DNA of 25,767 nucleotides from Chrysomallon squamiferum (Eukaryota; Mollusca; Gastropoda; Neomphalida; Peltospiridae): NCBI GenBank assembly GCA_012295275.1, contig CM022679.1, positions 22,999,185 to 23,024,951 of the forward strand, read 5' to 3'. Shown piece by piece: positions 1 to 8,860 of this stretch (position 1 is its first letter; each line of letters starts with the position of its first letter). The notes under the pieces were generated by a model. It saw only the letters and a program-made list of their open reading frames with translations, ran no database searches and was not told where the DNA came from. The position numbers and the translations under genes were made by a program.

Positions 1-296
1 TTCTAAGTATGTTAATAATTTGTATAAACTGATAACATATAAATGAGTATGAATAAAAACCGCAACAGTATAAGAGATAAAAAAAATAAAAAAAATAATT
101 ATTTTATTATTCCCTAAACAAACACATTGTATTAACTCAAGTTCCACTTCGTGAACTGTAATTTTTACCTATATGTAATTTATTTTGTTTTGCAAATAAA
201 TAAAATATTGTTATTTCTGGCTCTGCATGGTCTTTGATTGATCAGTAGAACAAAACACTAAATACACGAGTTTTAAATCTGATCCCTTTATTTCAG

Positions 297-375
297 CGAA
301 CTTAGGTGAATTGTGCAAATACATGCCCTAATATACGTTATAGATTTAGGAAATAAACGTATTAAAGTGACACTA
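297..375 (+). CDS. Putative 3'-terminal exon of gene B (gene begins upstream of window)
   Basis: A strong acceptor (ccctttatttcag, ending at 296) opens a short exon. Read in the frame that takes one base from the previous exon, it encodes NLGELCKYMP and stops at TAA 329-331. An AATAAA lies at 352-357, as expected for a last exon. The other two frames stop after two or three codons. Acceptor, frame, cysteine and AATAAA recur at 8861 and 17559. The cysteine-rich exon in unit 3 has a donor of the matching phase, so I infer that this is the end of gene B from a preceding unit. The 3' end is approximate. There is no transcript support and the exon is small. Confidence 0.45.
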
Positions 376-552
376 CAAAATTTCACTACGAAATTCTTCG
401 TAAGTCAAAACACAGATATTACAGTTGTATAAAGACGTAACATGATTATTATAATTATTATTTTAATTAATAAATAAGTTCAGCTATGTACGTAAGTAAA
501 AATGCCGTGCCATGTCACAGTAACTTAAACAGCTGTTAGTCGATACAAAAGA
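376..552. other. AT-rich spacer after gene B terminal exon
   Basis: This spacer contains TAAT/ATTA-rich sequence and no open frame of note. It is conserved in all three units, with small deletions in unit 2. Confidence 0.4.
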
Positions 553-768
553 TGCATTGTATTAAACGATGTTCACCTTTGTTAGCCGTAATTAGATATA
601 CAAACATGCATTGTATTAAACGATGTTCACCTTTGTTAGCCGTAATTAGATATACAAACATGCATTGTATTAAATGATGTTCACCTTTGTTAGCCGTAAT
701 TAGATATACAAACATGCATTGTATTAAACGATGTTCACCTTTGTTAGCCGTAATTAGATACACAAACA
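553..768. repeat. 54-bp minisatellite, 4 copies
   Basis: Direct repeats start at 553, 607, 661 and 715, each 54 bp and beginning tgcattgtattaaa. Copies differ by one or two bases. Because 54 is a multiple of three, the minus strand stays open and gives an artefactual 18-residue repeat protein. Unit 2 has about one copy and unit 3 has two. Confidence 0.9.
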
Positions 769-1122
769 CGCACACACACACATGCACACATATATAAAAC
801 ATAAACACACATAAACATATATACAGATATACACACAAACACGCATACAGACACACACACATAAAACAAACAAACACAGAAACAAGTGGGCACATAACAG
901 ACACAAACACAGTAAAAATAATAATAATAATAATAATAAATCATTATGAAAAGTATGCGATCTACGTATATGTGTGTAAATATGAATAGATAGATAGATA
1001 TAACAATATAAAAAATGGATGTATGAGACAAATTTTTTTCAAATTTATTTCATAGATAAAAAGATAGATAGATAGATATAACAATATACAAAATGGATGT
1101 ATGAGACAAATTTTGTTCACAA
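769..1122. repeat. Imperfect (CA)n, (AAT)n and (GATA)n tracts
   Basis: An ACACACA/ATACACA-rich stretch runs to about 910, followed by (AAT)n at 914-938 and GATA repeats near 988-1000 and 1062-1078. A second copy of the local motif ggatgtatgagacaaat occurs at 1017 and 1095. No gene is seen. Confidence 0.7.
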
Positions 1123-1335
1123 GTGAATGACCTTAAAAGAACGCTTTACTTCAAAACAACAAATTCAAAAGGCAGACAAAATTGTTTATTTCGCATGTGT
1201 ACCACGCTTCATCAAACGGAGCGTCAATTAATACATCTGTGTAGTACGAAATTAATACAAGTGCAGTTAGCTGTAAAAACCTTTTGTTCAACTGTTACGC
1301 TGAAAACGATTTTCATTCAATGCATCTAGTGCAGT
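1123..1335. other. Conserved non-repetitive block, function unknown
   Basis: About 210 bp of unique-looking sequence conserved in all three units (also near 9455-9667 and 18237-18451). It is open for 68 codons in units 1 and 3, but the frame has no start and is broken in unit 2, so coding is unlikely. Its right edge (gtgc, about 1333) is the point where all three units diverge. Confidence 0.45.
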
Positions 1336-1389
1336 GAAGAAAGTAAATAAATAAATAAAAATATAGCTGTCAGTTCGCTATCTACGTGA

Positions 1390-1428
1390 TGACGTCACGA
1401 CTCAAACTTTGAATGGGAAAATGGCGGC
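1390..1428 (+). promoter_or_regulatory. CRE palindrome plus YY1-like motif (unit 1)
   Basis: TGACGTCA at 1390-1397 is a perfect ATF/CREB palindrome. AAAATGGCGGC at 1418-1428 matches the core of YY1 sites. Both recur in unit 3 (18847-18854 and 18875-18885) about 20 bp apart. The pair lies roughly 350-390 bp upstream of the gene A TATA box. Such a CRE plus ATGGCGGC pairing is common at metazoan housekeeping promoters, so this may be a captured promoter rather than a gene A enhancer. Binding is inferred from motif only. Confidence 0.45.
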
Positions 1429-1477
1429 GGTCAGATGTTTTGTAACCGTGTTGTTTTTTTGTCGTAATTTGCTATGA
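1421..1477 (+). CDS. Short conserved 18-codon ORF beginning MAA (possible first-exon or uORF remnant)
   Basis: ATG at 1421 with A at -3 opens 18 codons ending at the TGA at 1475-1477. The equivalent ORF in unit 3 (from 18878) has the same length despite several replacements. Both start MAA, keep the centre CFVTVLFF and end NLL. The start overlaps the YY1-like motif. It could be a first-exon remnant of an unrelated gene or simply chance conservation. I see no splice donor that clearly fits and no homology I recognise. Confidence 0.15.
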   Translation: MAAVRCFVTVLFFCRNLL

Positions 1478-1545
1478 GCGATTCCAGATAGAGCGAAGCA
1501 ATAAAACAGTAACTTCGAACTGATTAGATTCTTTTTCGACAGTTT

Positions 1546-1553
1546 ATGCAAAT
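1546..1553 (+). promoter_or_regulatory. Octamer ATGCAAAT (POU-type site)
   Basis: A perfect octamer, conserved with its flanks at 19003-19010 in unit 3, about 220-230 bp upstream of the TATA box. The motif is known to bind POU homeodomain proteins; use here is inferred. Confidence 0.35.
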
Positions 1554-1773
1554 TACCACAGGTCACACTTTAGTGCAGTTTTTCAGGAAATGACAACAAT
1601 AATATTATTATAACTTACTGTAACAGCTTTTCCTTTTAAATACTGTGGTCAGAATGAATTTCTTTCACTATAGAATTTATCCAGCAAATGAAGTGTACGT
1701 AGCACTGTTGTTATATTTTCTAAAACTACACATTCATTATTGATCTGTTCTAGCTAATTGTTTCGTGCATGGA

Positions 1774-1868
1774 TATAAATAAGAGAAAACAGAATTAGAG
1801 CATTACTGACATATTGGAGGACGACATAAAATACACATAGTCAAAAAAAAGAAAAAAAAAAAAGGTTT
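1774..1868 (+). promoter_or_regulatory. Gene A core promoter and non-coding exon 1 (copy 1)
   Basis: TATAAATA at 1774-1781 places transcription start near 1804. A candidate untranslated first exon then runs to 1868, followed by a GTGAGC donor at 1869. The unit 3 copy has TATAAATA at 19241-19248 and a consensus GTAAGT donor at 19327, with conserved sequence between, which supports the assignment. The intron that follows (1869-2471) ends in a clear acceptor directly upstream of the start codon exon. Start site and exon limits are inferred. Confidence 0.5.
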
Positions 1869-1984
1869 GTGAGCAGTTGTCTTGTTTTCTGAATTTTCAA
1901 AAATTTGTTAACAGATTACAGTTAAAGAGTACTTTGATAATACGAAGAAATAGCCTAAACAGCTTTTGCATATTTCCAAATTAC

Positions 1985-2471
1985 TTATTATTATTATTAT
2001 TATTATATAATTACCTAACTTTTAACAGGAAACTGTTGTTATTACTTCACGTACTTCTTTCACCAGTTAACAAGAAAAAACTTTAATTTGAGTGCAGGTA
2101 CGTGGGTTTTTTTTTATTACTTTAAAAAATGGCAGATTAATACCAAATTAGATGCGCAGATGCAGTAATCCATTGTTGGAAGAAGCCTTCATCTAGATAA
2201 CTGTATGGTTTCCAAGCAGTGTTTGAACGACTGCCAGTTAAATTCTTCGCCTGTTTGATTTCCGTCTTGTATGTCGTTGCTGAAAAGACGCATGACTTGC
2301 AAATTTGTGTCTTCAAGCAGGTTTCAAGCTTTCCGTAGAAGATATCACGATACGTTTGCAAATGCGGTTCACACAGTCATGATTCTTCTGTGAATCTCTT
2401 TTTCGTCGCCGTAAAATTCGTCTATCCAATCATTCTTTTGTACCTGCATATTATTTATTTATTTATTTCAG
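1985..2471 (+). other. Gene A intron 1, distal part (copy 1)
   Basis: The intron contains (ATT)n near 1985-2007 and non-repetitive sequence ending with an ATTT-rich polypyrimidine-like tract and CAG at 2471. The minus strand is open at 2137-2361, but unit 3 is disrupted there by large indels, so I do not call a gene. Unit 1 holds a ~110-bp segment (about 2094-2200) that unit 3 lacks, and unit 3 holds ~180 bp that unit 1 lacks. Confidence 0.4.
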
Positions 2472-2477
2472 ACAACA

Positions 2478-5157
2478 ATGAAAACTGCGGTATTTCTGAC
2501 TATGCTGCTCTTTATGGCTAATTTTGTACTAACGTATGGAACATATAGAGGAGCAATTTGTTCTCGGTTGTGCTTGTAAGAATATTTTTTTATGTTTTTA
2601 ACCTCTTAATTATTAAGTGAAAAATTCTAAATATTTATCAGTTTGTAAATTACCCTCAAACAGTTTTCAAATATAATCATACTTGCACACACCTACTTTG
2701 TTTAAATACATCAACATATCTTAATTATAATATGAAGCGGTTTATAAAGAAACATAACCATAAATAATAAGTGTATCTTTATTTTAACGAAACTGAATTA
2801 TAACTACGTTTACGATTCTAATTTTAAACGTATCTTAACGATATGTTTTTAAAAATATACAAACATAAACGAATTAATAACGTATTTGAACGATTCGGAT
2901 TTATAACGTAATTTAAAGATATGTTTTAAAAATATTCTTAGTAAACGAACTGATAACGTGTTTGAACGATTCGGATTTATAACGTAATTTAAAGATATGT
3001 TTTAAAAAATATTCTTAGTAAACGAAATGATAACGTATTTGAACGATTCGGATTTATAACGTAATTTAAAGATATGTTTTAACGAAATGATACCATATTT
3101 GAACGATTCGGATTTATAACGTAATTTAAAGATATATTTTAAAAATATTCTTAGTAAACGAACTGATAACGTATTTGAACGATTCGGATTTATAACGTAA
3201 TTTAAAGATATGTTTTAAAAAATATTCTTAGTAAACAAAATGATAACGTATTTGAACGATTCGGATTTATAACGTAATTTAAAGATATGTTTTAACGAAA
3301 TGATACCATATTTGAACGATTCGAATTTATAACGTATTATAAAATTGTATTTATAACGATACGAATTTTAACGACATGGGTGTATAACATAATAGATTAA
3401 TGATACAGGCTGATAAAACCAGGCTTATGATTTTTCAGGTGATATGGATTTATGAAGTAATCTAACTGTATGGATTAAAGACGTATTTTAATGATATAGG
3501 TTTATAATTTGTTCCAGTAATATGTATATATAAGGTATTATAACGATATAGCTGATTAATGCATTATAATGATATGGATGTGTAATGTATTCTAACGTTA
3601 CGAATGTATAATGTACTCTAACGATATCGGCATATGACGTATTATAACGATTTGATTGTATAACGTATTTTAGCGATATGGGTCTATAATAGTGGGTGTT
3701 TTTTTTTTTAATGATATGCATATATAATATATTCCAACGATATGTGAATATAAGTTATTCTAACAATGTGGACTTGTAACATATTCTAACAATATGGTTG
3801 TATAACATATTCTAGCTATGTGAGTTAATATAACATTTAACGGTATGGGTGTACAACGTATTTTAACGATACGTGTGTATAATGTATTCTAACAATATAA
3901 GCGTTAACGTATTCTAACGATATGAGCGTTAACGTATTCTAACGACCTAGGTGTATAATGTATTTTATCGATATGAGTGTATAACATATTTTAGCGATAT
4001 ATATGTATAACATATTCTAATCATATGGATAGGGCCTACAACAGAAATTTTGCAAGACGGTACAAGACCTTTTTGGGCCCCAATCTTAAGGATATGGGGT
4101 AAATATTTTACAATCATAGTAACACAGTAATTGCGATTCTACTGAAACAACATACACTAGATTGAGAGCACCCAGTCTGAATTACTTTTGATGAAACCGT
4201 AACTTAATACAGTTTGTATCTTATTCCTTGCAAAATAAATAAATAAACAAATAAAGGTATTATGAAGAAGATGATGATGATAACAGTAATAAAACAGTAA
4301 AATATAGCAGTGTTAATGTCTTACAGTTATACGAAATAATAATAATAATAAAAAAAAAAAAAAAATAAAGAAACGAAATTGTTACGTTCTGATAACAGTA
4401 GAAAAATAAAACCATATTCACAAATATCATTAGTTTCATTATTATTCAGTACTTATCAGATAAATATATTACCATTACAGATATAACAAAGTACTTGAAC
4501 AGTAAGTATAGTTTTCTTTTGGTGTCATGAATAAATTAACAGTTGTTTTAATACAACTCGACGAGATTTTAAATGATCCCTGCCACTAGATGACATACAT
4601 GTGATTTGTATAATGAAGATATACAAGGCTTACCCAGCCGTTGGCGTATTAGAGAAACGCTCACAGATTCGGACAGTATGGTTAGGAAAAACTTAAAACT
4701 GTTTATACTTTTTATGTGCAAATAGTCAACCAAATCAATCCGTATCCATCATATGAGCTCAAAACAAGTTCTCATCTATCCAGTCTAGTTTCTACTCACA
4801 GATCTGTCCGCTTGTTTGTCTGCCTGTCTGTCTATCTATCTGTCTGTCTGTCTATCTATGTGTCTATGTATCTCTCTGTATATCTGCATATCTAGTTACC
4901 TCTCGCTGCCTGTTTATTTTTTCTCTCTGCTTTATAGCAATTCACTGAATAAGGTGAAATAGGATATCCTATAATGAACTCATTACTTTTTATTATACTA
5001 TATTATTATCATAATAATCGCATTTTCTTCTTTGACGCAGACGGGTTGGTATGAAATTCGATCTAAATGAGTAAAAATTTCCATTACTGTCATTTGTTTA
5101 TTAAATACACTTACAAATATTATAAATCTTGGTTTGGTTCTGTCCTTCAAATAGAGA

Positions 5158-5196
<39 letters not shown>

Positions 5197-5403
5197 TTTT
5201 CAATAATTTCTCCTTATTCCTTATGTTCCTCTGTTTATACTGCTTTCATGGTATGGTTTGTGGCTATTGTAATATTTCAAGGATTTTTTGTTTATACATT
5301 TATTTACTTATTTATTAATTATTTTTGTGGTTGTTGTTGTTAACATTAAAACTATTTTATTCTCTTTGAATCGATGTCATTATGATATGTGTCTGTCTGT
5401 ATG

Positions 5404-5434
<31 letters not shown>

Positions 5435-5500
5435 GTGTGTATGTGTATGTATTCGTTTTATTTCCCTTTATTAGTGTTTTCAAAAAAGCGGGAGTTGACC

Positions 5501-5541
<41 letters not shown>

Positions 5542-6272
5542 GCATGCATCTGTTTGTGTGTGTTTGTTGCGTGTGTGCGTGTGTCTGAGTGTATTTTTAA
5601 ACGAATAGTCTACTGCAGTGTCATTAATATCTGTAACATTGTTTTTCAAATATCCACAGGATTCGATATTTCTGCTATAGGCTCTGTGAGAGAACAGATT
5701 GGGTAAATAAAATATGTTTTGAAACTTTACATAGGGCATGGTTTTCAGATAACAATAAAAAGAAATAAATGGTTGCCGTCATAAGTTACCAGCTTTATGC
5801 AGCGAAGGAAAATGTTTGTTTTATTTCTTATCTCGTTGATCTCGAGAACAGTATCTTCACGCATATTTTCGCTATATTTCACAATAAATTAGTTCTTAAA
5901 TAAAAATTTCTTTGTTTGTTTGTTTGTTTTCTAAATGAAAAATGCTTTCAAAGTGGTATTTTAAGAAGTAAATGAGAAACTGAACACAAATGAAGTAATT
6001 CTGAAATATATATATATATATGTATATATTTTGTTGTGTGTGCGTGTGAGTGTGTGTGAATACGCATATTAAAGAAAAATACACATATATATATATTTAT
6101 TTATTTATTTATTTATCCGATGATTATAAATGTGTGCCCATGTGTATACATACACATGTAGATTGAAACATTTACTTATGGATAAATACAGATTACTTAT
6201 TTTCTTTCTTTGGAAGCATGTGCACAAATTAAGATTTCTTTCTTTTTCGTTTTCCAGCTTAGTCGGGAATAA
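2478..6272 (+). CDS. Gene A copy 1: secreted four-cysteine minipeptide precursor, 51 aa, spliced
   Basis: Coding exons are 2472-2575 (ATG at 2478, acceptor CAG before, GTAAGA donor after), 5660-5702 (acceptor atccacag, donor GTAAAT) and 6258-6272 (acceptor ttttccag, stop TAA). Reading frame stays open across phases 2 and 0, giving 51 residues. Residues 1-21 form a classic signal peptide (MKTAVFLTMLLF then a hydrophobic run to TYG). The mature ~30 residues contain only four cysteines, C28, C32, C38 and C42, spaced x3, x5, x3, and are rich in Arg and aromatics (net about +3). The tail is LSRE. There is no propeptide and no dibasic site. The spacing is like cysteine-bridged hairpin peptides (beta-hairpin antimicrobial peptides use C-x3-C-x4-C-x3-C; CX3C..CX3C helical-hairpin toxins also exist), but I do not recognise the family. 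A secreted defence or venom-type effector is an inference. The start has A at -3 and is the only ATG before the signal sequence. Confidence 0.8.
2888..3320. repeat. 77-bp minisatellite with 213-bp higher-order period
   Basis: The landmark gaacgattcg recurs at 2888, 2964, 3041, 3101, 3177, 3254 and 3314, that is, spacings 76, 77, 60, 76, 77, 60. The pattern repeats exactly every 213 bp. The short 60-bp member lacks the aaaatattcttagtaaa segment. Confidence 0.9.
3330..4030. repeat. Degenerate ~20-30 bp satellite (TAACGATAT/TATAACGTATT)
   Basis: There are dozens of diverged copies of a short motif, roughly gtataacgtattctaacgat plus atggg. It appears to be the ancestral short period from which the 77-bp repeat was built, since both share the words TAACGTA and AACGAT. 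Confidence 0.8.
4090..4790. other. Non-repetitive AT-rich intron DNA
   Basis: This stretch is conserved in all three units with few changes (12745-13430 and 21495-22190). It includes an (AAT)n/poly-A interruption at 4335-4370 of variable length. I see no exon with good splice borders and no RNA gene. Confidence 0.4.
4798..5537. repeat. Microsatellite cluster before exon 3 (copy 1)
   Basis: It contains (TCTG/TCTA)n at about 4803-4885, (ATT)n at about 5158-5196, (TATG)n at about 5400-5455 and (CT)n at about 5500-5537. The pyrimidine tract ends 122 bp before the exon at 5660. Confidence 0.85.
5703..6257 (+). other. Gene A intron 3 (copy 1)
   Basis: A 555-bp intron, GTAAAT to ttttccag. It includes (TTTG)n near 5911-5930, (TA)n near 6007-6030 and (ATTT)n near 6088-6115. 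Its first 60 bp are identical in all three units. Confidence 0.7.
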
Positions 6273-6304
6273 CGCTTTCAAAACCGACCAAGAGTTCGGG
6301 ATTT

Positions 6305-6400
6305 AATAAAAGATCTCTAAGACACCAGTCTGGAATATTGACAATAAAGCACTGACTGAAAACAGAACCACCAGTGTTTTTGTTATTTTTGTTTTTTCTT
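6305..6400 (+). terminator. Gene A polyadenylation region (copy 1)
   Basis: AATAAA occurs at 6305-6310 and, more likely used, at 6343-6348. It is followed about 25 bp later by a GT/T-rich downstream element (gtgtttttgttatttttg). Cleavage is expected near 6360-6373. The arrangement is conserved in all units. Confidence 0.65.
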
Positions 6401-6605
6401 ATAAATGTTCCAGTTCTGTTTCTGAGAAATCTTGTAGGAAGGTGGTGTAATAATATTCGATTTCGAAACGGAAAAACAAAGTTAAGATAGTATAATACAG
6501 GATTAGGGGATCCTAACGTTTTCTGTGGTGTGTATTTGGATACTGTAGGTATCGAGATGTCTTTGGATATCTTACTGTGGCTTGGTGAGTGTCACTGTGT
6601 GTGTG

Positions 6606-6639
<34 letters not shown>

Positions 6640-6900
6640 TGTTTGTGAATAGCCTGGTTAACACTATGTGCAGAGATATCACAGGCATCTTGATAAATCC
6701 GGTATCTTAATATCACTTTGATGGTGATACGACTGTATCTTGAAATCTTGTGTATCACTGTGTGGGGTGGGTATCACTATGTGGGGTGGATATCACAGAT
6801 TTCTCGATACCATGGGTATCCTGATATCTTGGTTATCAATTTGTCTGGGATATCACAGGTATCTTGATATTTTGGTATCACTGTGTATGTGTAGGCGCCG
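6400..6900. repeat. GTATC/GATATC-rich degenerate repeat with (GT)n core (unit 1)
   Basis: Between genes A and B, words such as ggtatc, gatatc and atcttgatatc recur every 10-40 bp from about 6535 to 6885, around a (GT)n tract at about 6610-6638. Copies are diverged. Units 2 (15205-15560) and 3 (24125-24475) match it closely. No gene is seen. Confidence 0.6.
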
Positions 6901-7014
6901 GATTTCATAAGAATATTTATATACAGTGTATGACTGTGAGTGACGCACGTAAAATTCATATATCCACATTACCTATACCAATATAAAGGTAATGTAATAG
7001 TTTTAATGGTAATG

Positions 7015-7165
7015 AACAAACAAACAAAAAAAAAACAACAACAAAAAAAAGAAAAAAAAAAAACAAAACAAAAAAACAACAATAACAACAACAACATTCA
7101 GATTTGTTGTTTGATTAAACACGAAACGAAACGTTAAAAAAACAACAACAAACAAACAAATAAAT
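7015..7165. repeat. A-rich (CAA)n/(AAC)n tract
   Basis: Low-complexity A-rich sequence with CAAA and AACAAC runs, also at 15685-15840 and 24600-24760 with length differences. It is not coding. Confidence 0.75.
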
Positions 7166-7244
7166 AAATCCAAAACCTCGGAATTATGAAAACACTATCA
7201 TAACCACTGTGCAGCACTGATTATATTGATACTCATACATAATT

Positions 7245-7278
7245 CATAAATAGCACCTTTTCACACTGATATCTCAGT
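7245..7278 (+). promoter_or_regulatory. Candidate gene B core promoter (unit 1)
   Basis: CATAAATAG at 7245-7253 is followed about 30 bp later by an initiator-like TCAGT at 7274-7278. That would give a short leader before the ATG at 7316. The same pair is at 15916/15945 in unit 2; in unit 3 the TATA-like word is changed to CATAAACAG (24833). Alternatively the exon begins at an acceptor (gttttatag, ending at 7296) and the true promoter is further upstream. Confidence 0.3.
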
Positions 7279-7296
7279 TTTGTTGTCGTTTTATAG

Positions 7297-7384
7297 TACC
7301 TGCAGTGTGGTAAACATGAATTTCTATTTGCTCTTTGTCGCTAGTGTGATTGTGAAAATTGTTCTAAGGGAAGCAAACTCGCAA
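7297..7384 (+). CDS. Gene B signal-peptide exon (unit 1)
   Basis: ATG at 7316 encodes 23 residues, MNFYLLFVASVIVKIV then LREANSQ. This is a hydrophobic leader ending at a GTACGT donor (7385) in phase 0. Reading past the donor gives a proline-rich extension to 7483 that is cut short by a stop in unit 3, which argues that the donor is used. In unit 3 the next candidate exon is cysteine-rich. No equivalent is present downstream in this unit, so this copy may be a truncated gene or may splice to the small exon at 8457 or the terminal exon at 8861. Confidence 0.5.
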
Positions 7385-7489
7385 GTACGTTCAAAACTAT
7401 TGCTACCACAACGTCAACGACCACCACCACCATCAGCAGCACCATCCAGCCATAATTATGACTATGAATATTGCACTGTTTAGCTACTG

Positions 7490-7667
7490 CTGAATAGAAC
7501 AGCAACGACTACTGCTACTACTATTATAATTATTATTACTACTACTGAAATCAATACTACTCCACTATAACCAACACTATCACCACCATCACTACCACCA
7601 CCACCACAACAACAAAAACAACTATTACTACTACTACTACTACTATTATTATGACTACTACTGAAAT

Positions 7668-7717
<50 letters not shown>

Positions 7718-7910
7718 GTACTACTACTACTACTACTACTACTAATAATAATAATAATAATAATTACAATAACAACATCTACGTCAATACCAATGTAGTA
7801 ATTATACTGCCGGTGCCTCTATTTCTGCCATAAAAGCCAGTATTATTACTGTTAATACGTCTGTCTGTCTTTCTGTCTATCTATCTATCCATCTGTCTAT
7901 CTATATGTGG
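7490..7910. repeat. (CTA)n/(AAT)n and (CTGT/CTAT)n tracts
   Basis: Interrupted (CTA)n and CAC-rich triplets run from about 7500, with a long (CTA)n block near 7628-7742 and (AAT)n to about 7764. (CTGT/CTAT)n follows from about 7859. Unit 2 has a shorter array. Threonine-rich open frames here are artefacts. Confidence 0.85.
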
Positions 7911-8148
7911 GTATGTCTGTGCGTGTGTGGGTGTGTGTGTGTGAAGCAGTTTGTATGGGTGTACGTTAATATATTTATGTGGGTGTTTGTGTTATGTGAT
8001 ATATATATATATATACACACAAACACATGCATACGCACAGACCGATACGCATACACTGTAATGTGCTTAAGTCTGTGTATAGTGCAATCGATGTCGTAAA
8101 ATATGCTAATCTCTATATTTCACTTGATGGTCATTTTTATACTAGCAT

Positions 8149-8150
<2 letters not shown>

Positions 8151-8241
<91 letters not shown>
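8151..8241. repeat. (CT)n microsatellite, ~91 bp
   Basis: An uninterrupted CT dinucleotide tract; the unit 2 equivalent is 16820-16918 (~99 bp). Unit 3 diverges before this point. Confidence 0.95.
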
Positions 8242-8246
<5 letters not shown>

Positions 8247-8456
8247 AGAATCCACATAAAGAATCCAAATAAAAATAAAATAGTTAGTTCATTTCAAACC
8301 TACTTACATACATTCGCTTCTGTTTATTCCTATAACTTCTCTGTGATTTTTATTTTTATTCAAACACTGCTATAGAGTAATATTATCGCTCTGTATATTA
8401 ATTTTATGTAGCGAATACTTGTCAGACACTGTAACCTGACTTAATTTTCATAACAG

Positions 8457-8483
8457 TGTTCGTCCTGTATTGGAATTCATATC
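8457..8483 (+). CDS. Possible small internal exon of truncated gene B (unit 1)
   Basis: An acceptor-like ttttcataacag (ending at 8456) precedes 27 bp encoding CSSCIGIHI in phase 0, the phase left by the signal exon. GTAAAG follows at 8484, and a second possible donor, GTAAGA, at 8489. Unit 2 has the same (17106-17132, only silent changes). Joining it to the next terminal exon stops within a few codons in any combination, so the product would be a very short CxxC peptide. This is tentative. Confidence 0.2.
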
Positions 8484-8860
8484 GTAAAGTAAGAGAAAAA
8501 TCAATTTAAAAAAAAAAAAAAATCAATATAAAAGCTGTTATTAGTATCAGAAAAGAAAACAGTATTTTCTACACATGCAGTATGTTAAAAATTTGTATAA
8601 ACTGATAACACGAATAAGTATGAATAAAAACATCAACAGTATAAGAGATAAAATATATATATTATTTTATTATTCCCTAAACAAACACATTGTATTAACT
8701 CAAGTTCCACTTCGTGAACTGTAATTTTTACCTATATGTAATTTATTTTGTTTTTGCAAATAAATAAAATATTGTTATTTCTGGCTCTGCATTATCTTTG
8801 ATTGATCAGTAGAACAAAACACTAAATACACGAGTTTTAAATCTGATCCCTTTATTTCAG

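Larger units (their letters stand above)
2576..5659 (+). repeat. Gene A intron 2 (copy 1), satellite-filled
   Basis: This 3.08-kb intron is bounded by GTAAGA and atccacag. In order it holds AT-rich sequence, a 77-bp minisatellite (from 2888), degenerate TAACGATAT satellite (to about 4030), a hAT-like scrap (about 4028-4076), non-repetitive AT-rich DNA (4090-4790) and a run of microsatellites (4798-5537). No internal exon is evident. Confidence 0.75.
1..8580 (+). repeat. Tandem array unit 1 (~8.57 kb)
   Basis: The unit aligns almost end to end with 8581-17268 and, with more divergence, with 17269-25767; base 8 corresponds to 8581 and 17269. It carries a terminal exon of gene B, the gene A upstream region, the complete four-exon gene A and the gene B signal exon, all on the + strand. 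Introns of units 1 and 2 are nearly identical, mostly differing by single bases and short indels, so their split is recent. The true evolutionary junction of the duplication is not obvious, and the limits given are a phase chosen at the window start. Confidence 0.9.

Noticed and set aside
536-910. Minus-strand repeat protein with 18-residue period
   Set aside because: It is produced by the 54-bp minisatellite and a CA-rich tract; copy number varies freely between units.
1123-1329. 68-codon + strand ORF conserved in units 1 and 3
   Set aside because: The start is lost and the frame broken in unit 2; there is no signal peptide, splice borders or recognisable domain. The conservation is explained by recent duplication.
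2888-3320. CRISPR-like array of regular repeats
   Set aside because: The repeats are contiguous, without unique spacers, in a eukaryotic intron; this is a minisatellite.
2478-6272. Assigning gene A to the tachyplesin or conotoxin families
   Set aside because: Only the cysteine spacing is similar (x5 instead of x4 in the loop); the leader and the rest of the sequence are not recognisably related.
6917-6940. TATA-like tatatac with GTGAGT donor as a gene B first exon
   Set aside because: The donor lies too close to the TATA word, and the donor is mutated to GTGAGG in unit 3.
7280-7483. 67-codon ORF reading through the gene B leader exon into a proline-rich tail
   Set aside because: The tail passes a conserved GTACGT donor, and in unit 3 the frame stops after eight codons past it, so the tail is taken as intron.
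7651-7833. Thr/Asn-rich ORF
   Set aside because: It is a translation of (CTA)n and (AAT)n.
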